A stretch of 64,000 nt of DNA from Diphasiastrum complanatum (GCA_029204225.1 CM055097.1:36880976-36944975), one strand, 5' to 3'. Counted from the first letter of the stretch, positions 25,351 to 37,700 are shown. Numbers and translations: made by a program. Notes: generated by a model not told the origin, from the sequence alone.

Positions 25351-26900
25351 GTTAGTAACTTGAATTTCCATAGTTGTTCTAGAAAACCGATTTCGATCCA
25401 ACTCAAAGCTACCACATGTCTAAAATCCATTCCAAGCCTTGATTAACTGGCATGTAACTGCACTGATGCAAATAGTCAGCCAATTCACAAAACTGTCGAC
25501 CACTCATCACGCATGAACTAGCTTAAACACCTTGCACATGCATGCTAGAAGCCAAAACCATAATGTTTTTTACTAAAAAAAAAACCCATGGCCCCACATA
25601 AAACAAACCCTATTTTCAAACAAAGAAGAAATAGAATTTAGGGCCGGCTCCCTCATCCTTTCTTAGACAACTCGGCCGTCAACAATCGAGAGAGAGAGAA
25701 AGGAACAAGCAGGTCAGGAGGCTGCTTGATCAACTACCAGTCGGAGCTACGGAACAAAACGCTTCTTCACGACTTTCCCAACGCTTAACTAGCACACATT
25801 CAAGCACGCAACCCCAGAGAACCAGTCATCATTTGTTTTGCAGGTCCGTTGGTGCGCATCAACAAAAACCACAAAGGCTTCCCACGACTCCAAATCACTC
25901 ACAGATCCCTTCATGTGAGGATTCCATATGGTAAGAAGCATGAAACAAAAGGTCTAGGTAGAATCAAAAGGATTCCGCATTCCGACCTCTGCTTCTTCTT
26001 GAGTCCAAGATGAATGCCACCCAATCGCTGCAGAGACATCAAAATGGTTCTATATCGGGTCTGACCTTAGACAACTCTTTTCTTCACAGATTTGCTAGCA
26101 GAACTGTGACCTTCAACAGCTTCTCTCTTTCAAAAATAGAGGTTCTAGAAACATGCTTTAGAGTTACAAAGACGAGAAAAAGAATTATTGTAGTAATTAT
26201 AGTTCTACATTCTTTCAACCATTGACAAGCATCCATGCAAGGAAGGTTTCACAGGGTTGTTGATTGGCGCATTCATAGGTCCTGAATTAGTCTGAGATGA
26301 CTGTTTTCGCCCTCCAAAAACCATGAAACATGATGTTTTCAGATGGGAAAAGGCGTTGTAGTCTGTTCCTTATTGATGGTGAAGCGTGGAGGGAAAACCG
26401 GGGAGTAAACTGCTCGTAGTAGGACTGTGAAGGGGCGCAATCCAACCCTGCTACTACTCGTTAACTCTTCTCTCTCTTTTGCGATGGAGGCCGAACCTTG
26501 GAAGCCTTTCTAGTGGGGCAAAAGGTCGAGTGACGGCTGTGGATCTGCTTAGGGTTTTTTCCTTGCACTTATCTTTTGAGATAGAAAGCTTTTTATGACT
26601 TTTGGGCATGCATATGTAAGGTTGAGTGGGAGTTGAGGGCAATCGACAATTCTGTAATTGCATGGATTGTTGCATGACAGTTATCCAAGGTAAAATTGGG
26701 TTGACGGTTGTAACTTAAAAGGTTGATTCTAGAAATTAACTCAAAAATTTTAAGTTACTCGCACCCTATTAAAGGAGCTTAGGTCCTTGGTGCTCGTTGT
26801 CGAAGAGTAACCTTGGTTTTGGTATTGTTTCCCGATTATGGTTTGAAGAAAATTGGATTTTCTTTCTCCATGGACAATGTGCATGTCATACGCTCTTATC
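25351..26900. other. Intergenic, nothing firmly recognisable
   Basis: Contains a GA run near 25687 and several short frames (for example 26010-26225), none with recognisable homology. Part of 26450-27400 may be the body of the LTR whose edge is at 27423. Confidence 0.3.
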
Positions 26901-27423
26901 AACTTGGCATATGACTTTCAGTGAAGTAAGCCCAGTTTTTTGAAATATTAAGACCCTCATAATGATTTCCCCTAAGATGAGGATAGGAGAACACAATAGG
27001 AGAGACAATGGAGCCAAACCGCCCAACCAATCCTAGATCAAACATGGATCTAGCCCCCAAGCCATGCCATGTGAAGCAAGGGGAGAATAGAATCTGGTAA
27101 CCTAAACCCAATATGTCAACGGGAGAATTCCCACCTCATTATATAGAGAACAGAGTCCTGTGCATGAAACCATGCAATCTACATGCAGGTCAACTATAAA
27201 TAGATCACATCTTTTCATGAAGTCCTCCTGCCTATATCCGTCACACAGACATGCGATGCTCCAATTGTCTCAATTAGAGTGTTTGGGTCCTCTCAAGGTA
27301 ATTAGTCACAAACAGGCCTTGACATGGAATTAAATCACAGCATGACCAATAATCTTGAATATTGGAGGGCCGGTTTACCATATTAGGACTATTCCAGGTC
27401 CTTAACCGAATATGGCCATAACA
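26900..27423 (-). repeat. Gypsy-family LTR inserted into copia RNase H
   Basis: On the minus strand the edge TGTTATGGCCATATTC at 27423 abuts the copia RNase H frame without any gap. Motifs match the copies at 20105 and 32548, including GGCCCTCCAATATTC, 'accttgagaggaccca' and a TATA-like CTCTATATAATG about 280 bases in. The left end is not certain. The position shows that this LTR landed in, or recombined into, the older copia at 27424-31897. Confidence 0.6.
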
Positions 27424-28402
27424 CTTGAGCTCTCCAAACGAGATCAAATCTCGAATGTGATGGTACTTCAGAGGTATATGTTTTGTCTTTGAATGGAAAA
27501 CGGGATCCTAGGATAGATATATGGCACTTTGAACATCCATCATCATCGTGCATGGTTCTCCTTGTGCTATGCCAATTGCCTCCAACATCATTTACAACTA
27601 AACTACGTCGTTCGCCATCTTTGAAGCTGTGACATATTCAGCTTCGCATGAGGATTGAGCCATATTTTGGGTACCCTTCAGATATTGTAGGATTTGTTTT
27701 TCCATTTGCCAATGCGCCATGCCAGGATTGGAAGAGAATTGGCTTAAAGCATTGACAGAGTAAGCCAAATCGGATTTGGTACAAATTGTAAGGTACATCA
27801 GACTATCGATCAGGTTTTGGTAGGGTATACCTTCCATCTTCTGTCTTTCCTCCTTTGTTTTCGGGCAATCTTGCTTCGTCAATTTTGCTCCAACTATCAT
27901 TGGTGTGGCTTTTTCTTTGTAGTCCATCATTCGATACTGCTTCAGCACTTTTTTGGCGTATTTTGACTGACTCAAGTGTATTTCTCCTTTAACTGATCTC
28001 TTCTGATCTCCAGCTTAAGACATTTCGTTGCTTCTCCCAGATCTGTGATTTTATAATTTTCAGAAATCTGACTCTTCGTGTCCTTGATTAGCATCAAGGA
28101 GTTTCCTATCATAAGATAATCATCCACGAAAAAGGTCAGAATCACAAAATCTCTTCCTACTCTCTTTATATAGACATCACAGTTTGGTTGTGTAGGATTG
28201 AAGTCTAGAGACTTCAAAAGGCTGTCGAGCTTCTTGTACCAAGCTCGTGATGCCTGCTTCCGACCATAAATGCATCTCTGCAACCGACAGACATATTGTC
28301 GATTGTCGAGGTCTTCAAATCCTTCAGGTGCTTCATGGAGATTTCTTCCTCTAGATCTCCATGGAGAAAGGTTGTCTTTATATCAATCTGATGAATTTTC
28401 AA
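27424..28402 (-). pseudogene. Copia reverse transcriptase and RNase H, broken
   Basis: Pieces in order on the minus strand: QIDIKTTFLHGDLEEEI (28400-28330), IYGRKQASRAWYKKLDSLL, the active-site block TFFVDDYLMIG (about 28130), KMEGIPYQNLIDSLMYLTIC, SDLAYSVNALSQFSSNP and an RNase H relic SSCEAEYVTASK. A further out-of-frame RNase H part at about 27600-27424 reads SAIYLS, a stop, DPVFHSKTKHI. Internal sequence between RT end and SSCEAEY is deleted. Confidence 0.8.
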
Positions 28403-28878
28403 ATTGTGTTGTATAGCGTATGCAAGGAGCAGTCGAATCTTGTCATCTTGACCATTGACAAATACGTGTCAAAATAATCGATTCTGTACCTTTGTGTGTA
28501 GCCCTTTGTGACAAGCCTTGCTTTGTAGCATTCAACAGTGCCATCTGATTTCATTTTTCTTTTGTATACCCACTCAGTTGACGATCTTTTTATTTTCTGG
28601 CAATGGCTCTAGTGTCCATGCCTCGTTTCACCTCATTGATTCGATCTCCTCTGACATTGCCTGCTTCAAGAATTCTCCCTCTGGACTCTAGACAACTTCT
28701 AGATATGTAGTTGGCTCTTCAATAAAGCTGCAGTACTCGAATTCTGTGTCTTTGCTCCATTGAAGATTGTCAGTGTATCGATTTGGAGGTCTTCTTTGTC
28801 TTGTTGACCTTTTGGGTTTGATTCGTCGCTGCTCAAATGTTTCTGATTCGTGGAGTTGATCTTTGGCTTCCTGTTGCT

Positions 28879-29967
28879 CTAGAGTCTGGGGCTCAATATT
28901 ATGATTTGATGCTTGTCCTCGATCTCCCTCTTGAATTGCAACAATGTGAAGATCTCATGGCCTTTTTCATCCTTCAGTCCAGGGAATGTGGACTCATCGA
29001 ACTTCACATCTCTACTCGAAATGACCTTCTTCGTGATTGGATTGTGGAGTCTATACACTTGTGATCCGTTCGAGTATCCGACCATGATTGTTTGCTCTGA
29101 TTTTTCATCGAGCTTGTTTTTTTTTTTCTTTTGGAATGTGCTTGTATGCTGCACATCCGAATACATGCACGTATGACAGATCAGACTTTCTACTTGTCCA
29201 CATTTCGTACGGTGTCTTGTTTTCTAGGGTTGTCGTTGCTTATTTGTTCTACAGGTGTACTGCTGTAGCTATTGCCTCAGCCCAAAATTGACTTGGCAAT
29301 CAAGCCTGTGCCATCATGCATCTGGCTCCTTCGACTAGCGTCCTGTTTATCCTTTATGCGACACCATTATATTCAGGGGTGTATGCAGGAGTGAATTGAT
29401 GCTCTATCCCCTGTTCCTAGCAGAATCTAGAAAATTTTGTGCTCTTGTACTTACCTCCATTATCATATCTAATGATCTAAATCTTCTTTCAGGTGTGTCT
29501 CTCTACAAATGCCACAAACCTCTCAAAAGAGTCAAACACTTCAGATTTTTTCTTCAAATAGTAGATCGTTGTCATCCGGTTGTAGTCATCAATGAACGCA
29601 GGAAATACCTCGATCATAAGAGCGAATCCACTTTCATCGGTCCACAGACATATGAGCGGACGAGCTCAAGAACTTCTTTAGCTCTTTTTTCCTCATGTGT
29701 GAATGGATTCTGATGTTGTTTGTCTTTTTGACAAGCTTCGCAGAACTCAATATCGGGTCTGGATATCTTCAGACCTGTGACTATGTCTTTCTTGCTCATG
29801 TCATACAGGCTCCTCATGTTCAGATGATACATTCTTTTGTACCAAAGCTGATCTTCATTTTTAGATGCATTTAGTATGCTATCAGAATTGCTGATTATCT
29901 TGGCTTGGTAGAGATTTCCTTCTCTGCATCCAACTGTCAGCAATTTGTTTGTTGTTTTCTCGATCAT
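28879..29967 (-). pseudogene. Copia integrase fragments
   Basis: At 29967-29614 the pre-integrase zinc-binding part is visible: LWYKRMYHLNMRSLYDM and CEACQKDKQHQNPF (H-x-H and C-x-x-C ligands). At 29166-28879 the post-integrase part reads MVGYSNGSQVYRLHNPITKK and ISSRDVKFDEST. The catalytic core between them is split by stops and frame changes. Confidence 0.75.
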
Positions 29968-30116
29968 TCGGCATATGTTGCCATCGAATAGAGATCTGCC
30001 ATCTTGGAGAATGATAGCAGGTCTTTTCTCAGTGAAGATACGTAGAGTGCTCCTGGCAGCTCTGCTTGACTTGACAGTGTTCGCAGATGTAGAGTGTCGA
30101 TGCCCTTGACATCGTG

Positions 30117-30815
30117 TCAGCTCCCATCACCTAGAATCACTGCTCTGTTGTTCTTGAGTTCTCTGAAGTCGATCAAGATTCTTTTGTTGCAGGTGATATG
30201 TGAGATTGCTCCTGAATCAATGACTACATCGTAATCTTGTTTACTGAAACTCATTGAAGCTTCATCAAATATTGTGAAAGCTTTATCACCTTTGTCTGCA
30301 TCTTTGAATGACTCTGCAAGATTTGCTTTGTCAACTTTGTTCTTCCTTTTTGGATTGAATTTGCAATCGTATGCAGAGTGCCCCTTCTTCTTGCAGTGCA
30401 TGCAAGGTATTGTTGGATTGAACCAACATCTATTGGTTGTGTGTCTTGGCTTGTGATAGTGATCATAGGAAGAAGATTGTTGGTTGTCATTGCCTCTGCT
30501 CGAAGACTTTGTGTTCGTCTTGTCGAATCTGGACTTGTTATGGTTTTTCTTCTTTTCCTTTGTGAAGAGAGTTTTCTCCTGATCACTGCTTCCTTCTTCT
30601 TCATCTCTCATCAGTCTCTCATCAACGACAAGACTGATTGCTTTGTCGAATGTCATATCTGGTAGACTCAGTATGAGCATTCTCAACAACTGATAGGACG
30701 CAGGTAGAGACTTCATGAAGTACATCAGCTGTTGTGGTGCTGGGACCTGGTGTTCCTGTCTTGATGCAGCGAGTTGAGCGAAGATCATTCTGATCTTTTC
30801 AACGTGCTGATCCAA
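30117..30815 (-). pseudogene. Copia Gag with CCHC zinc knuckle and start of protease
   Basis: A 232-aa open frame. It contains the end of the Gag domain (LMYFMKSLPASYQLLRM), a basic Lys-rich region, the zinc knuckle CMHCKKKGHSAYDC (C-x2-C-x4-H-x4-C) and the protease active-site block VVIDSGAISHITCNKR. Gag sequence upstream of 30815 (to about 31100) continues with stops. The frame ends inside the protease. Part of the element at 27424-31897. Confidence 0.8.
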
Positions 30816-31239
30816 CTGGTTGTCATCCCATCATATGGATTGCAGCTGATTGTGAAGATGCATCACTGAAGCAGTAGTCCTCACTTCGTACTTCTGCTTT
30901 AGTTTTTCCCATGCTGCATGGCTACTTTCACAGTCTTCAATCTACATGAGTAGTTCTTCATTAATGGATGAAATGATGATCGCCATTGCACGCTCATCCT
31001 TTCTGATCCACTCAGCTCTCCTCGGGTCTCCCTCTAGAGGCTGCAACTCTGTGAATTCAGTCACCGACCGGATGCCTTCACCCCCTTCAGAAGTGTTTTG
31101 ATTTTAAATTTTCATTCTCTATAGTTTTCGCTATCAAGACTTATTGTTATTCTGGTCCGGATCATTGTAGCCATATTATGTTGCCTAGAGAATCACTGTT
31201 CAGATAGCATGCAATGATAACCTCAGGGCTATGATACCA

Positions 31240-31897
31240 TGTGAACTGTTTCGCGAACTGATCATTATCGTTTGTGAACTACTTCGCGAATGTGTCGCGA
31301 ACTGATTCTTTTCGTTTAGTTTTCTTTTGCGGAAGCTTTCAAGATCCTAGGCATGCGACTACACATCAGAGAACATAAATCATTCTAGCAATCAGAAGAG
31401 ATGAAAAAGAGAGCAATTGTATCATCAGTTTTTTGAGTTTGGAGCGAGATGATCAGTGTCTTGATCGTTGGCGGCCTGATACTCAGCTCAATAGCTGTGT
31501 TCTGCTCGTTGGCAGACTTTCACCCACAATTATTTTCGTCTATCTATCTTTTTTTTTTCCCAGCTCTTCTATTTTTCTACTCTATGTTGTGTTGATCCAA
31601 AGTTGTGATTATATCTCCACTGTGTGGAGTTTACAAGATAGCTAAACAGAGAATTACAAGAGTAGTTAACGCTAATCAACTAGTTAGTTATTTTTTGTTA
31701 TTGCTAACTCTTTCAGCTGAGCGTGAAATACAAGACACCACGTCCGTCGAGCTGCCAGTTGACAGCGCGAATTGTTTTCCTTCGTTTTCTTTTCATTTCG
31801 TTTCGTTTTGTGTCTTTCGGTCCTTGAGGTATGTTTGACTTTCGCGAATTGTTTGCCCTTCGCCCTTCACTTCGCAACAAAGTTGCAGGAGTTCACA
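31240..31897 (-). repeat. 658-bp LTR with repeated TTCGCGAA motifs
   Basis: The ends are perfect inverted repeats TGTGAACT / AGTTCACA. It adjoins the primer site at 31227-31239, so it is the 5' LTR of the minus-strand copia. TTCGCGAA occurs at 31250-31257, 31283-31290 and 31841-31848 with near copies at 31294 and 31763. A pyrimidine run lies near 31549. Confidence 0.8.
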
Positions 31898-32547
31898 ATT
31901 TATGTCATTTGAGATAGGTCTACAAGAAATTGTGGATAGTCTTGGACTATAATTATTTGTTTCTTTAACTTTTGAACATTGATCTCCAAAGTAAGGTGAT
32001 AATTCACCTAGTGGTTCATGTAAAATGAGTTTACATGAAGGTGACATTACTAATTTGGAGAGAATCAGACCCAATAGGAAAATTAATCGTTTAGTGTACT
32101 TCTAAAAACAGATGTAAACAATTGGAAAACTGTTCCATCTCTAAGTACTTATTTGATATTCGAAGTCAGACTAAGGGTAATGATTTTTTGGGTAAATGTG
32201 AAAGTTAAAGTATTGGTTTGTTAGATTTTGAATTTGATCTTCGGGATAAGTTGACTGCTAATCATGTGTTTCATGTAAACTGCTTAAAACTTAGTTTATA
32301 TGATGATGACAATTGGATGTGTTGAAAATTTTATCCATTCGGAGGACGTATCGCTCAATGTACCTTTGGAACCTGAAAGAGTACTCAAAATTAGAGATAA
32401 ACATTCGAGACATTGTTATATCTCGGTGCTAGATTAGGTAGATGGGTCAGATTGAGAATGATAATTTGTGGAAAAAAGTTAAGAGCATAAAGTGAATCTT
32501 CCATAGTTTCTACTTCCGAGAACGAAAGTAGTTCAAGGGGGGAAGAA
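31898..32547 (+). pseudogene. Gypsy polyprotein C-terminal remnant
   Basis: Read with frame breaks, the + strand gives VFHVNCLKLSLYDDDNW and later PLEPERVLKIRDKHSRH followed by stops. This pattern (H-V-x-x-L-K, then P-x-x-P-x-x-V-L/I and a chromodomain-like stretch) is the end of Ty3/gypsy integrase. A purine-rich tract CAAGGGGGGAAGAA ends at 32547, directly before the LTR. Interrupted on its left by the copia LTR at 31897. Confidence 0.55.
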
Positions 32548-33330
32548 TGTTATGTCCATGTCCAACATGTGGGATTCAAAATAATTCCTGACATGGATAA
32601 CCGGTACTCTAGTGTATAGGGTTATTAGTTACGTCACGTCATTCCGGACTTGGCCGATAATGTGATTAATAATCTTATGAGGGCCCAGGCCTATAATTGG
32701 ACTTATGGAGCACTTGCATGGTGTTTGACTGCTATCATGCAAGAATAGGAGATCAATTAATTTTCATAGAATTGGAGGCATCCTAGAAAGAATATTCTCT
32801 ATCTTTTGGAGATTATATACCTTGGTGAAATTCACCCTACTTGTCATTCCAAATTCTTGTTTTCAAGAGCCAGGATCCTCTCCTCTCTTGCATTCAATCA
32901 CCATAGCTTGGGGGTGAAGTGGGAAAATCACCAAAATATAATGTCGCTTCTCATATTTCTACGTTCAAGCATGAAAAGTCACAATAAGAAGAAGAAAAAA
33001 TTGGAATATTGTGGAATCAAGCATGCATTAACTTTCAAGTCTTCTACTCGCGTGCGTGACTCTTATAGTTTGCATGTTCACAATCAAGCATGCAATAGCC
33101 AAACAAATTTGTTTGTTTTTTTCCATACATGTAGGCTATGTTTTTTTTTTTTCATGTATGTATGTACGCTCACTATCATGTTGGGTAATCTAGTCCTCCA
33201 TCAAAGTTCAAATCTCGAAAGTGACGACGACCACCACCATTTGTCCTTTAATATTGATTCTTTTTCAAACTCCATTAACCAACCTCAACACGAAGCGTTG
33301 CTGTTGCAAGGCAAATGCCAAAAATGAAAT
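32548..33330 (+). repeat. 3' LTR of the gypsy family
   Basis: It starts TGTTATGTCCATGTCC after the purine tract. It shares GGTACTCTAGTG, 'attagttacgtcacgtcat', 'taataatcttatgagggccca' and a TATA-like GATTATATACC (about 32809) with the copies at 25350 and 27423. Sequence to about 32930 still resembles them ('gcttgggggtgaag'). The right end is an estimate; the boundary was not found. Confidence 0.6.
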
Positions 33331-33570
33331 GCTTGATTTGATGATAATCCTTGGTAGCAGACCCATAAGACCCATAAGGTGTAGGTGGTGGGGTGGGGGT
33401 TGGGTGTCCCAATTTCTCAACAACTTTAGGAACCTCCACACGACAAAAAAATGAAATAAAAAAAATGGGTTTGAAAAAGCGAAATAACAAAAGAAAGAAA
33501 GAAAGAGACTGACAAGCACAGGTACAACAGCACAGGAAAATAAAAGAAAAAATTATGGATAGCTAGAGCG

Positions 33571-33608
<38 letters not shown>

Positions 33609-34072
33609 GAGGCGGCGATGGCGGCATTGCACCTGTAGACCAAAACATACAGCTTCTGAAAAGCAAGAGCAGCAATAGAGGTCGGTAGCAATAGAGGTAT
33701 ACTACCGTAGTCTACCTTGTGGTAGTGCAGCAACTGAGAGATACTGCTACTAGCTAGCGCGAAGGCAAGGAAGGAAGGAAGGGAAGAAGGAAGCCCGACT
33801 CGTGAGCCGTGAAGGAGTCCCGAGTCCTGACTGACAGGGGGGGTCGGTTGTCAGAGCGCAATATTGACTGTCTGTCTGTCTGTCTCGGTGGTCAAAGAAA
33901 GATCTGGGTCTCGGTGGCAGAGCAGAGATAAGGTGAGAGGAAAGAAGCTGGAAAAAACGAAAAAGATACATCATACATCCAACCTTTGAGCTACATTTTG
34001 CTGTTCTATTTTCCAAGCTCCAGTACCCATTCTGTTCCAGATATACAGTATACTGTAGATCATAAGAAAGCA
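33331..34072 (+). promoter_or_regulatory. Putative MAP65 promoter region
   Basis: The sequence upstream of MAP65 becomes richer in G+C and simple repeats: a GA run at about 33570-33606, GGAAGGAAGGAAGGGAAG near 33770 and a CTGT repeat near 33867-33883. Such purine tracts are frequent in plant promoters and leaders. No clear TATA box or transcription start was identified. Confidence 0.35.
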
Positions 34073-34548
34073 AATGTGGGTTTGGTTTCCTTAAGCTTCG
34101 TAGGGCCTGCTTCGTCTCTTTTCTTGTTTCTTTGTTGTGATCTTCTTTGTGATATAGTTTAGAAAGCCAAATCTACTATTCCCTTTAAAATGTGGGTTTT
34201 TCGATCCTTTGGCAGAGTCTCTGCTTGGTCTGTTTTCCTTGCTTCTTTGTTGTGATCTTGTCTGTAGTTTAGTTTAAGCAAGCCAGAGTTACCGTTCCTT
34301 TTATCAGAAATGTGAGTTCTTTTTCCTCGAGCTTTGTAGTGTCTGCTTCGTCTGCTTTCCTATTTCTTTGTTGCGATCTTATCTGTAGTTTAGTCAAGCA
34401 TGCCAGAGCTACGGCTCCCTTTCAAAATCACGTGGGTTTCGTTTTCTTTGGGTAGGTAGTGTCTGCTCTGTATGTTTTACGATTTATTTGTTGTGATCTC
34501 CTCTGTAGTCTAGTTCAACAAGCCAGAACCGCTACTTCCTTCCTGCAT
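34073..34548 (+). repeat. Four tandem copies of a ~120-bp repeat in the MAP65 leader
   Basis: Copies begin near 34073, 34189, 34309 and 34429 (spacing 116, 120, 120). Each reads TGTGGGTTT or a variant, then 'tgcttcgtct.ctttcc', TTTCTTTGTTGTGATCTT, CTGTAGTTTAGT, 'aagccagagctac' and a 'ccctttcaaaa' end. Identity between copies is perhaps 75-85 percent by eye. An acceptor-like CTCTCTTTCAG at 34638-34648 suggests the array may sit in a leader intron; that is inference. Confidence 0.75.
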
Positions 34549-34745
34549 TGTTGCTTCGGATGGCCTCAAGACTGCATCGCGTACTTGCTGCTCGTAATAC
34601 ACTACTTTTTTCAAGCCTTGTGTAAGGTTTCCCTTAGCTCTCTTTCAGGTCCGACTTCAGGAGCTTCATAAAATCTTGCGTACAGCAAGCAGTAAAAATT
34701 TTAAAAGCAGCAGATTTTGCTGTAGTACCTGCAAGCTGGATCAGC

Positions 34746-37700
34746 ATGCCGGCAGCTGTGGAGAAACAGCAGGTGGTGGACACAACATGTAGTTCACTAC
34801 TCCGTGAGCTTCAGGTCTTAGTTCATTCCTCTGCTTTGCTTTTAAATCTCTTTTCTAGTTCATTAAATCTGAAGGGCAGCATAAATTTTTGCCAGTACTG
34901 TCACTTCATTATATTCAGGCCTTGATAGCTACATAGAGCAATGGCATAATGCTCTGGTGCAAATTGTTTGGGTTTGCTTCAGCACATATGGGATGAAGTT
35001 GGAGAAAGTGATGCAGAGCGAGACAAGATGCTGTTACAGCTGGAGCAAGAGTGCCTAGAGGTGTACCGGCGGAAGGTGGATCAGGCCAACCATACTCGTG
35101 CCCGTCTTCATCAAACACTGGCTGACTCTGAAGCCGAGCTTACCAGATTATTTTCTGCTCTTGGTGACCATGCCTTCGTTTCGCGAGTACGTTTTTCTTA
35201 CTCTGTGCTGCTTCTGAGTGCTTGCAATTAGTGATTTAGCAAATCTTGTTTGGATTCATGTTCATGGTAGTCTTTCAATTCACGAGGATCAAATCATGGG
35301 CTGTATTTAAAGTTGATTTTTGCCTGCCTTAGGCCGAGACCAGAGCTGGAACTTTGAAGGATCAGTTGGCTGCCATTGCGCCACAATTAGAGCAATTGCA
35401 TAAAAAGAAGGAAGAGCGAACGCGACAGCTTATGGAGGTCAAATCTCAGATCCAAAAAGTATCGGGTGAAATCTCAGGTTCATCACATAATGGAGATGCT
35501 GAATTCTTATCTCCATCCGGTGAGCCTGATCTATCTCTAAGGAGGCTTGAGGATTATCAGGCACAGCTTCAGTCATTGTTGAAAGAGAAGGTAAGACCTG
35601 GATGGCATGAACAAAATTAGAGTCCGCATAGGGAGAGTTTTGTGCTGATAGCATAGTTTTCTTAAGAGCATGTCCTCACCTGGGATACCTTTACCACCTG
35701 CCCTCCAACATGGAGATGTGAAAGAGCATTCCATTGCAGGGGGCATTCTCAATCGTTTGAACTGTACTTTGAGGTTTTGGGACCAATTTTTTGGTTCTTT
35801 TGCACCAATTTCTTGCTCACTAGGCCCATTTTACTGCTCCCAGCTTTCACAGTGTCTGTAACTAAAGTGCTTGAACGTTGTTCTAAAGAAATAACTTTTC
35901 TCTAATTCTTTTGAAAAAATGTTATGAAGTGGTGCTCACCTTTTCGCTCACATTCCCACATTTCCATTCCTTGGCAAATATGGTGTACGAAGCATTGGTT
36001 GCTTAAACTTTGTATTTCATCTCGAGCTACCTTTTGCTGGCTAGGCAAGCATTTGGGTATCAAACACTGCAATAGTTGATAGGACCAGTTTCACTTTTGG
36101 AAGATTGGCTGATGGAACAGATTCAGGCCAGCAACCATACTGCATATGATTGATTGAATTTTTCTATGCAGGATGTATGGGCCGAGAAAGGTATTTCTAC
36201 TGTGTACTGATTGTGCTGTTCATCTACCAAACTTTAACCTTTTCTCTGTGAATTTGAATTTGTGTGAAGTTGGGTTTCTTCTGGCATTCATCTTATTGCA
36301 TAAGCTAAGCCATGCCAGATGATATATTGACGACTTATTTCGTTCTGAGTTTCGTCATAAGACCCTAATGTTTTTAGTGTTGGAATTTCATAGTGACTCA
36401 TGGTATGACTATGATTCATGGATCTTTATGTGAGGTGACTGGCTTAGGTTGATTGGTCGAGATATTTTGACAATTTGTTTTTGCCAAAATATAGTAATAT
36501 CGACATAATTTGCATGCCTCATATTTCTTTGAATATTAGAAAAACAATGGAGTGATAACTCCTCAATTCTAGAGGTTTTCTTATCTTTGGACTATTAGAG
36601 ATGCTTCTGTATACCAGCTAAGTAGCGCAATTTTTCTGTCACTACATAAATGATAAGGGTTACTTGTTTAAGAAAGTCATGAAAAAAGTTTACATCTTTC
36701 TGGACGCTAATGCTTATGTCTTTGGTTGTCACTTTGAATATACTTTTTGGTATATTCAAAGTGATGAATCGTGGAATATAGTGAAGTAGGGAGCCTGATT
36801 TATTTCTAAAATTTGCTATTTTGTCAATTTTTTGTTAGCTCCTGTTTACATTTCAAGGTCCTTGGTGTTACTTTTAATTTCTTCTTTCTTTTTGGTCTAT
36901 TCTTGAGCATCGTTGTTGTTTGTTATTTTCTTCTTGGTCAGCAATAGGTCTACGTAAGAGAATGCATATTCTCTTGACATCAAGATAGCACTAGGTCTAC
37001 ACAAGAGAACCCATATTCTCATGAAATCCAGACAGCAACTTATGCTTGGTACTTCTGATTAAGTATTGCTTGCTGGCTGAGATTTTTTGTTTCTTTTGTG
37101 TTATTGGTTTGCTATGGATCTGCGACTTATCGGTGGCATTATGCATGTATATATTGTTTCAAGCTTTACCTAATTGTGATACTTATTTTCAGACTGAATG
37201 TGAATTTGGAGTCTGGATACATTTCAGTTGCACACATATTTTAACTTTCGGTTCTAAGCAAAGTTTGATGCAGTAAGATGCATGAAAGTGCAGCATCCAG
37301 TTTCAACTAACAATTGGGCCCCAAATGGCAGAGTGACCGGCTGCATAAAGTCCTGGAGTGTGTAAATGCTGTGCACACCCTTTGTGCTGTGCTGGGATTA
37401 GATTTCTTCAAGACAGTGACTGAAGTACATCCAAGTTTAGATGAATCAGGAAGCACTCAGGCCAAAAGTATCAGTAATGATACCCTGAACAGGCTATCAC
37501 ATACCATTCAATCTTTGCAACAAGAGAAGAAACAACGGCTACTAAAGGTAACTTCTTGTTGCTATTGTAGTTTTCCAAGTTGCATATGCAATTTAACAAG
37601 TAATGCTGAAATTGAACTTGGACATCCATATAGAATGTTTTTGTTTCGCATTGAGAACGTATATGTAATTAAATTCATTTACAAACCTGCAAACCCATTT

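Larger units (their letters stand above)
27424..31897 (-). mobile_element. Ty1/copia element with one complete LTR, broken polyprotein, 3' end lost
   Basis: Right to left on the minus strand: 5' LTR 31897-31240 (658 bp, ends TGTGAACT...AGTTCACA), primer site TGGTATCATAGCC at 31239-31227, Gag with CCHC knuckle, protease, integrase, reverse transcriptase and RNase H. The order protease-integrase-RT-RNase H is that of copia. The 3' LTR is missing: RNase H runs to 27424 and is cut by a gypsy-family LTR. Several frameshifts and stops break the polyprotein. The element itself sits next to gypsy pol sequence at 31898-32547. Confidence 0.85.

Noticed and set aside
33426-33632. Minus-strand open frame with Ser-Leu repeats
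   Set aside because: Produced by the GA run at 33570-33606 in the MAP65 upstream region.
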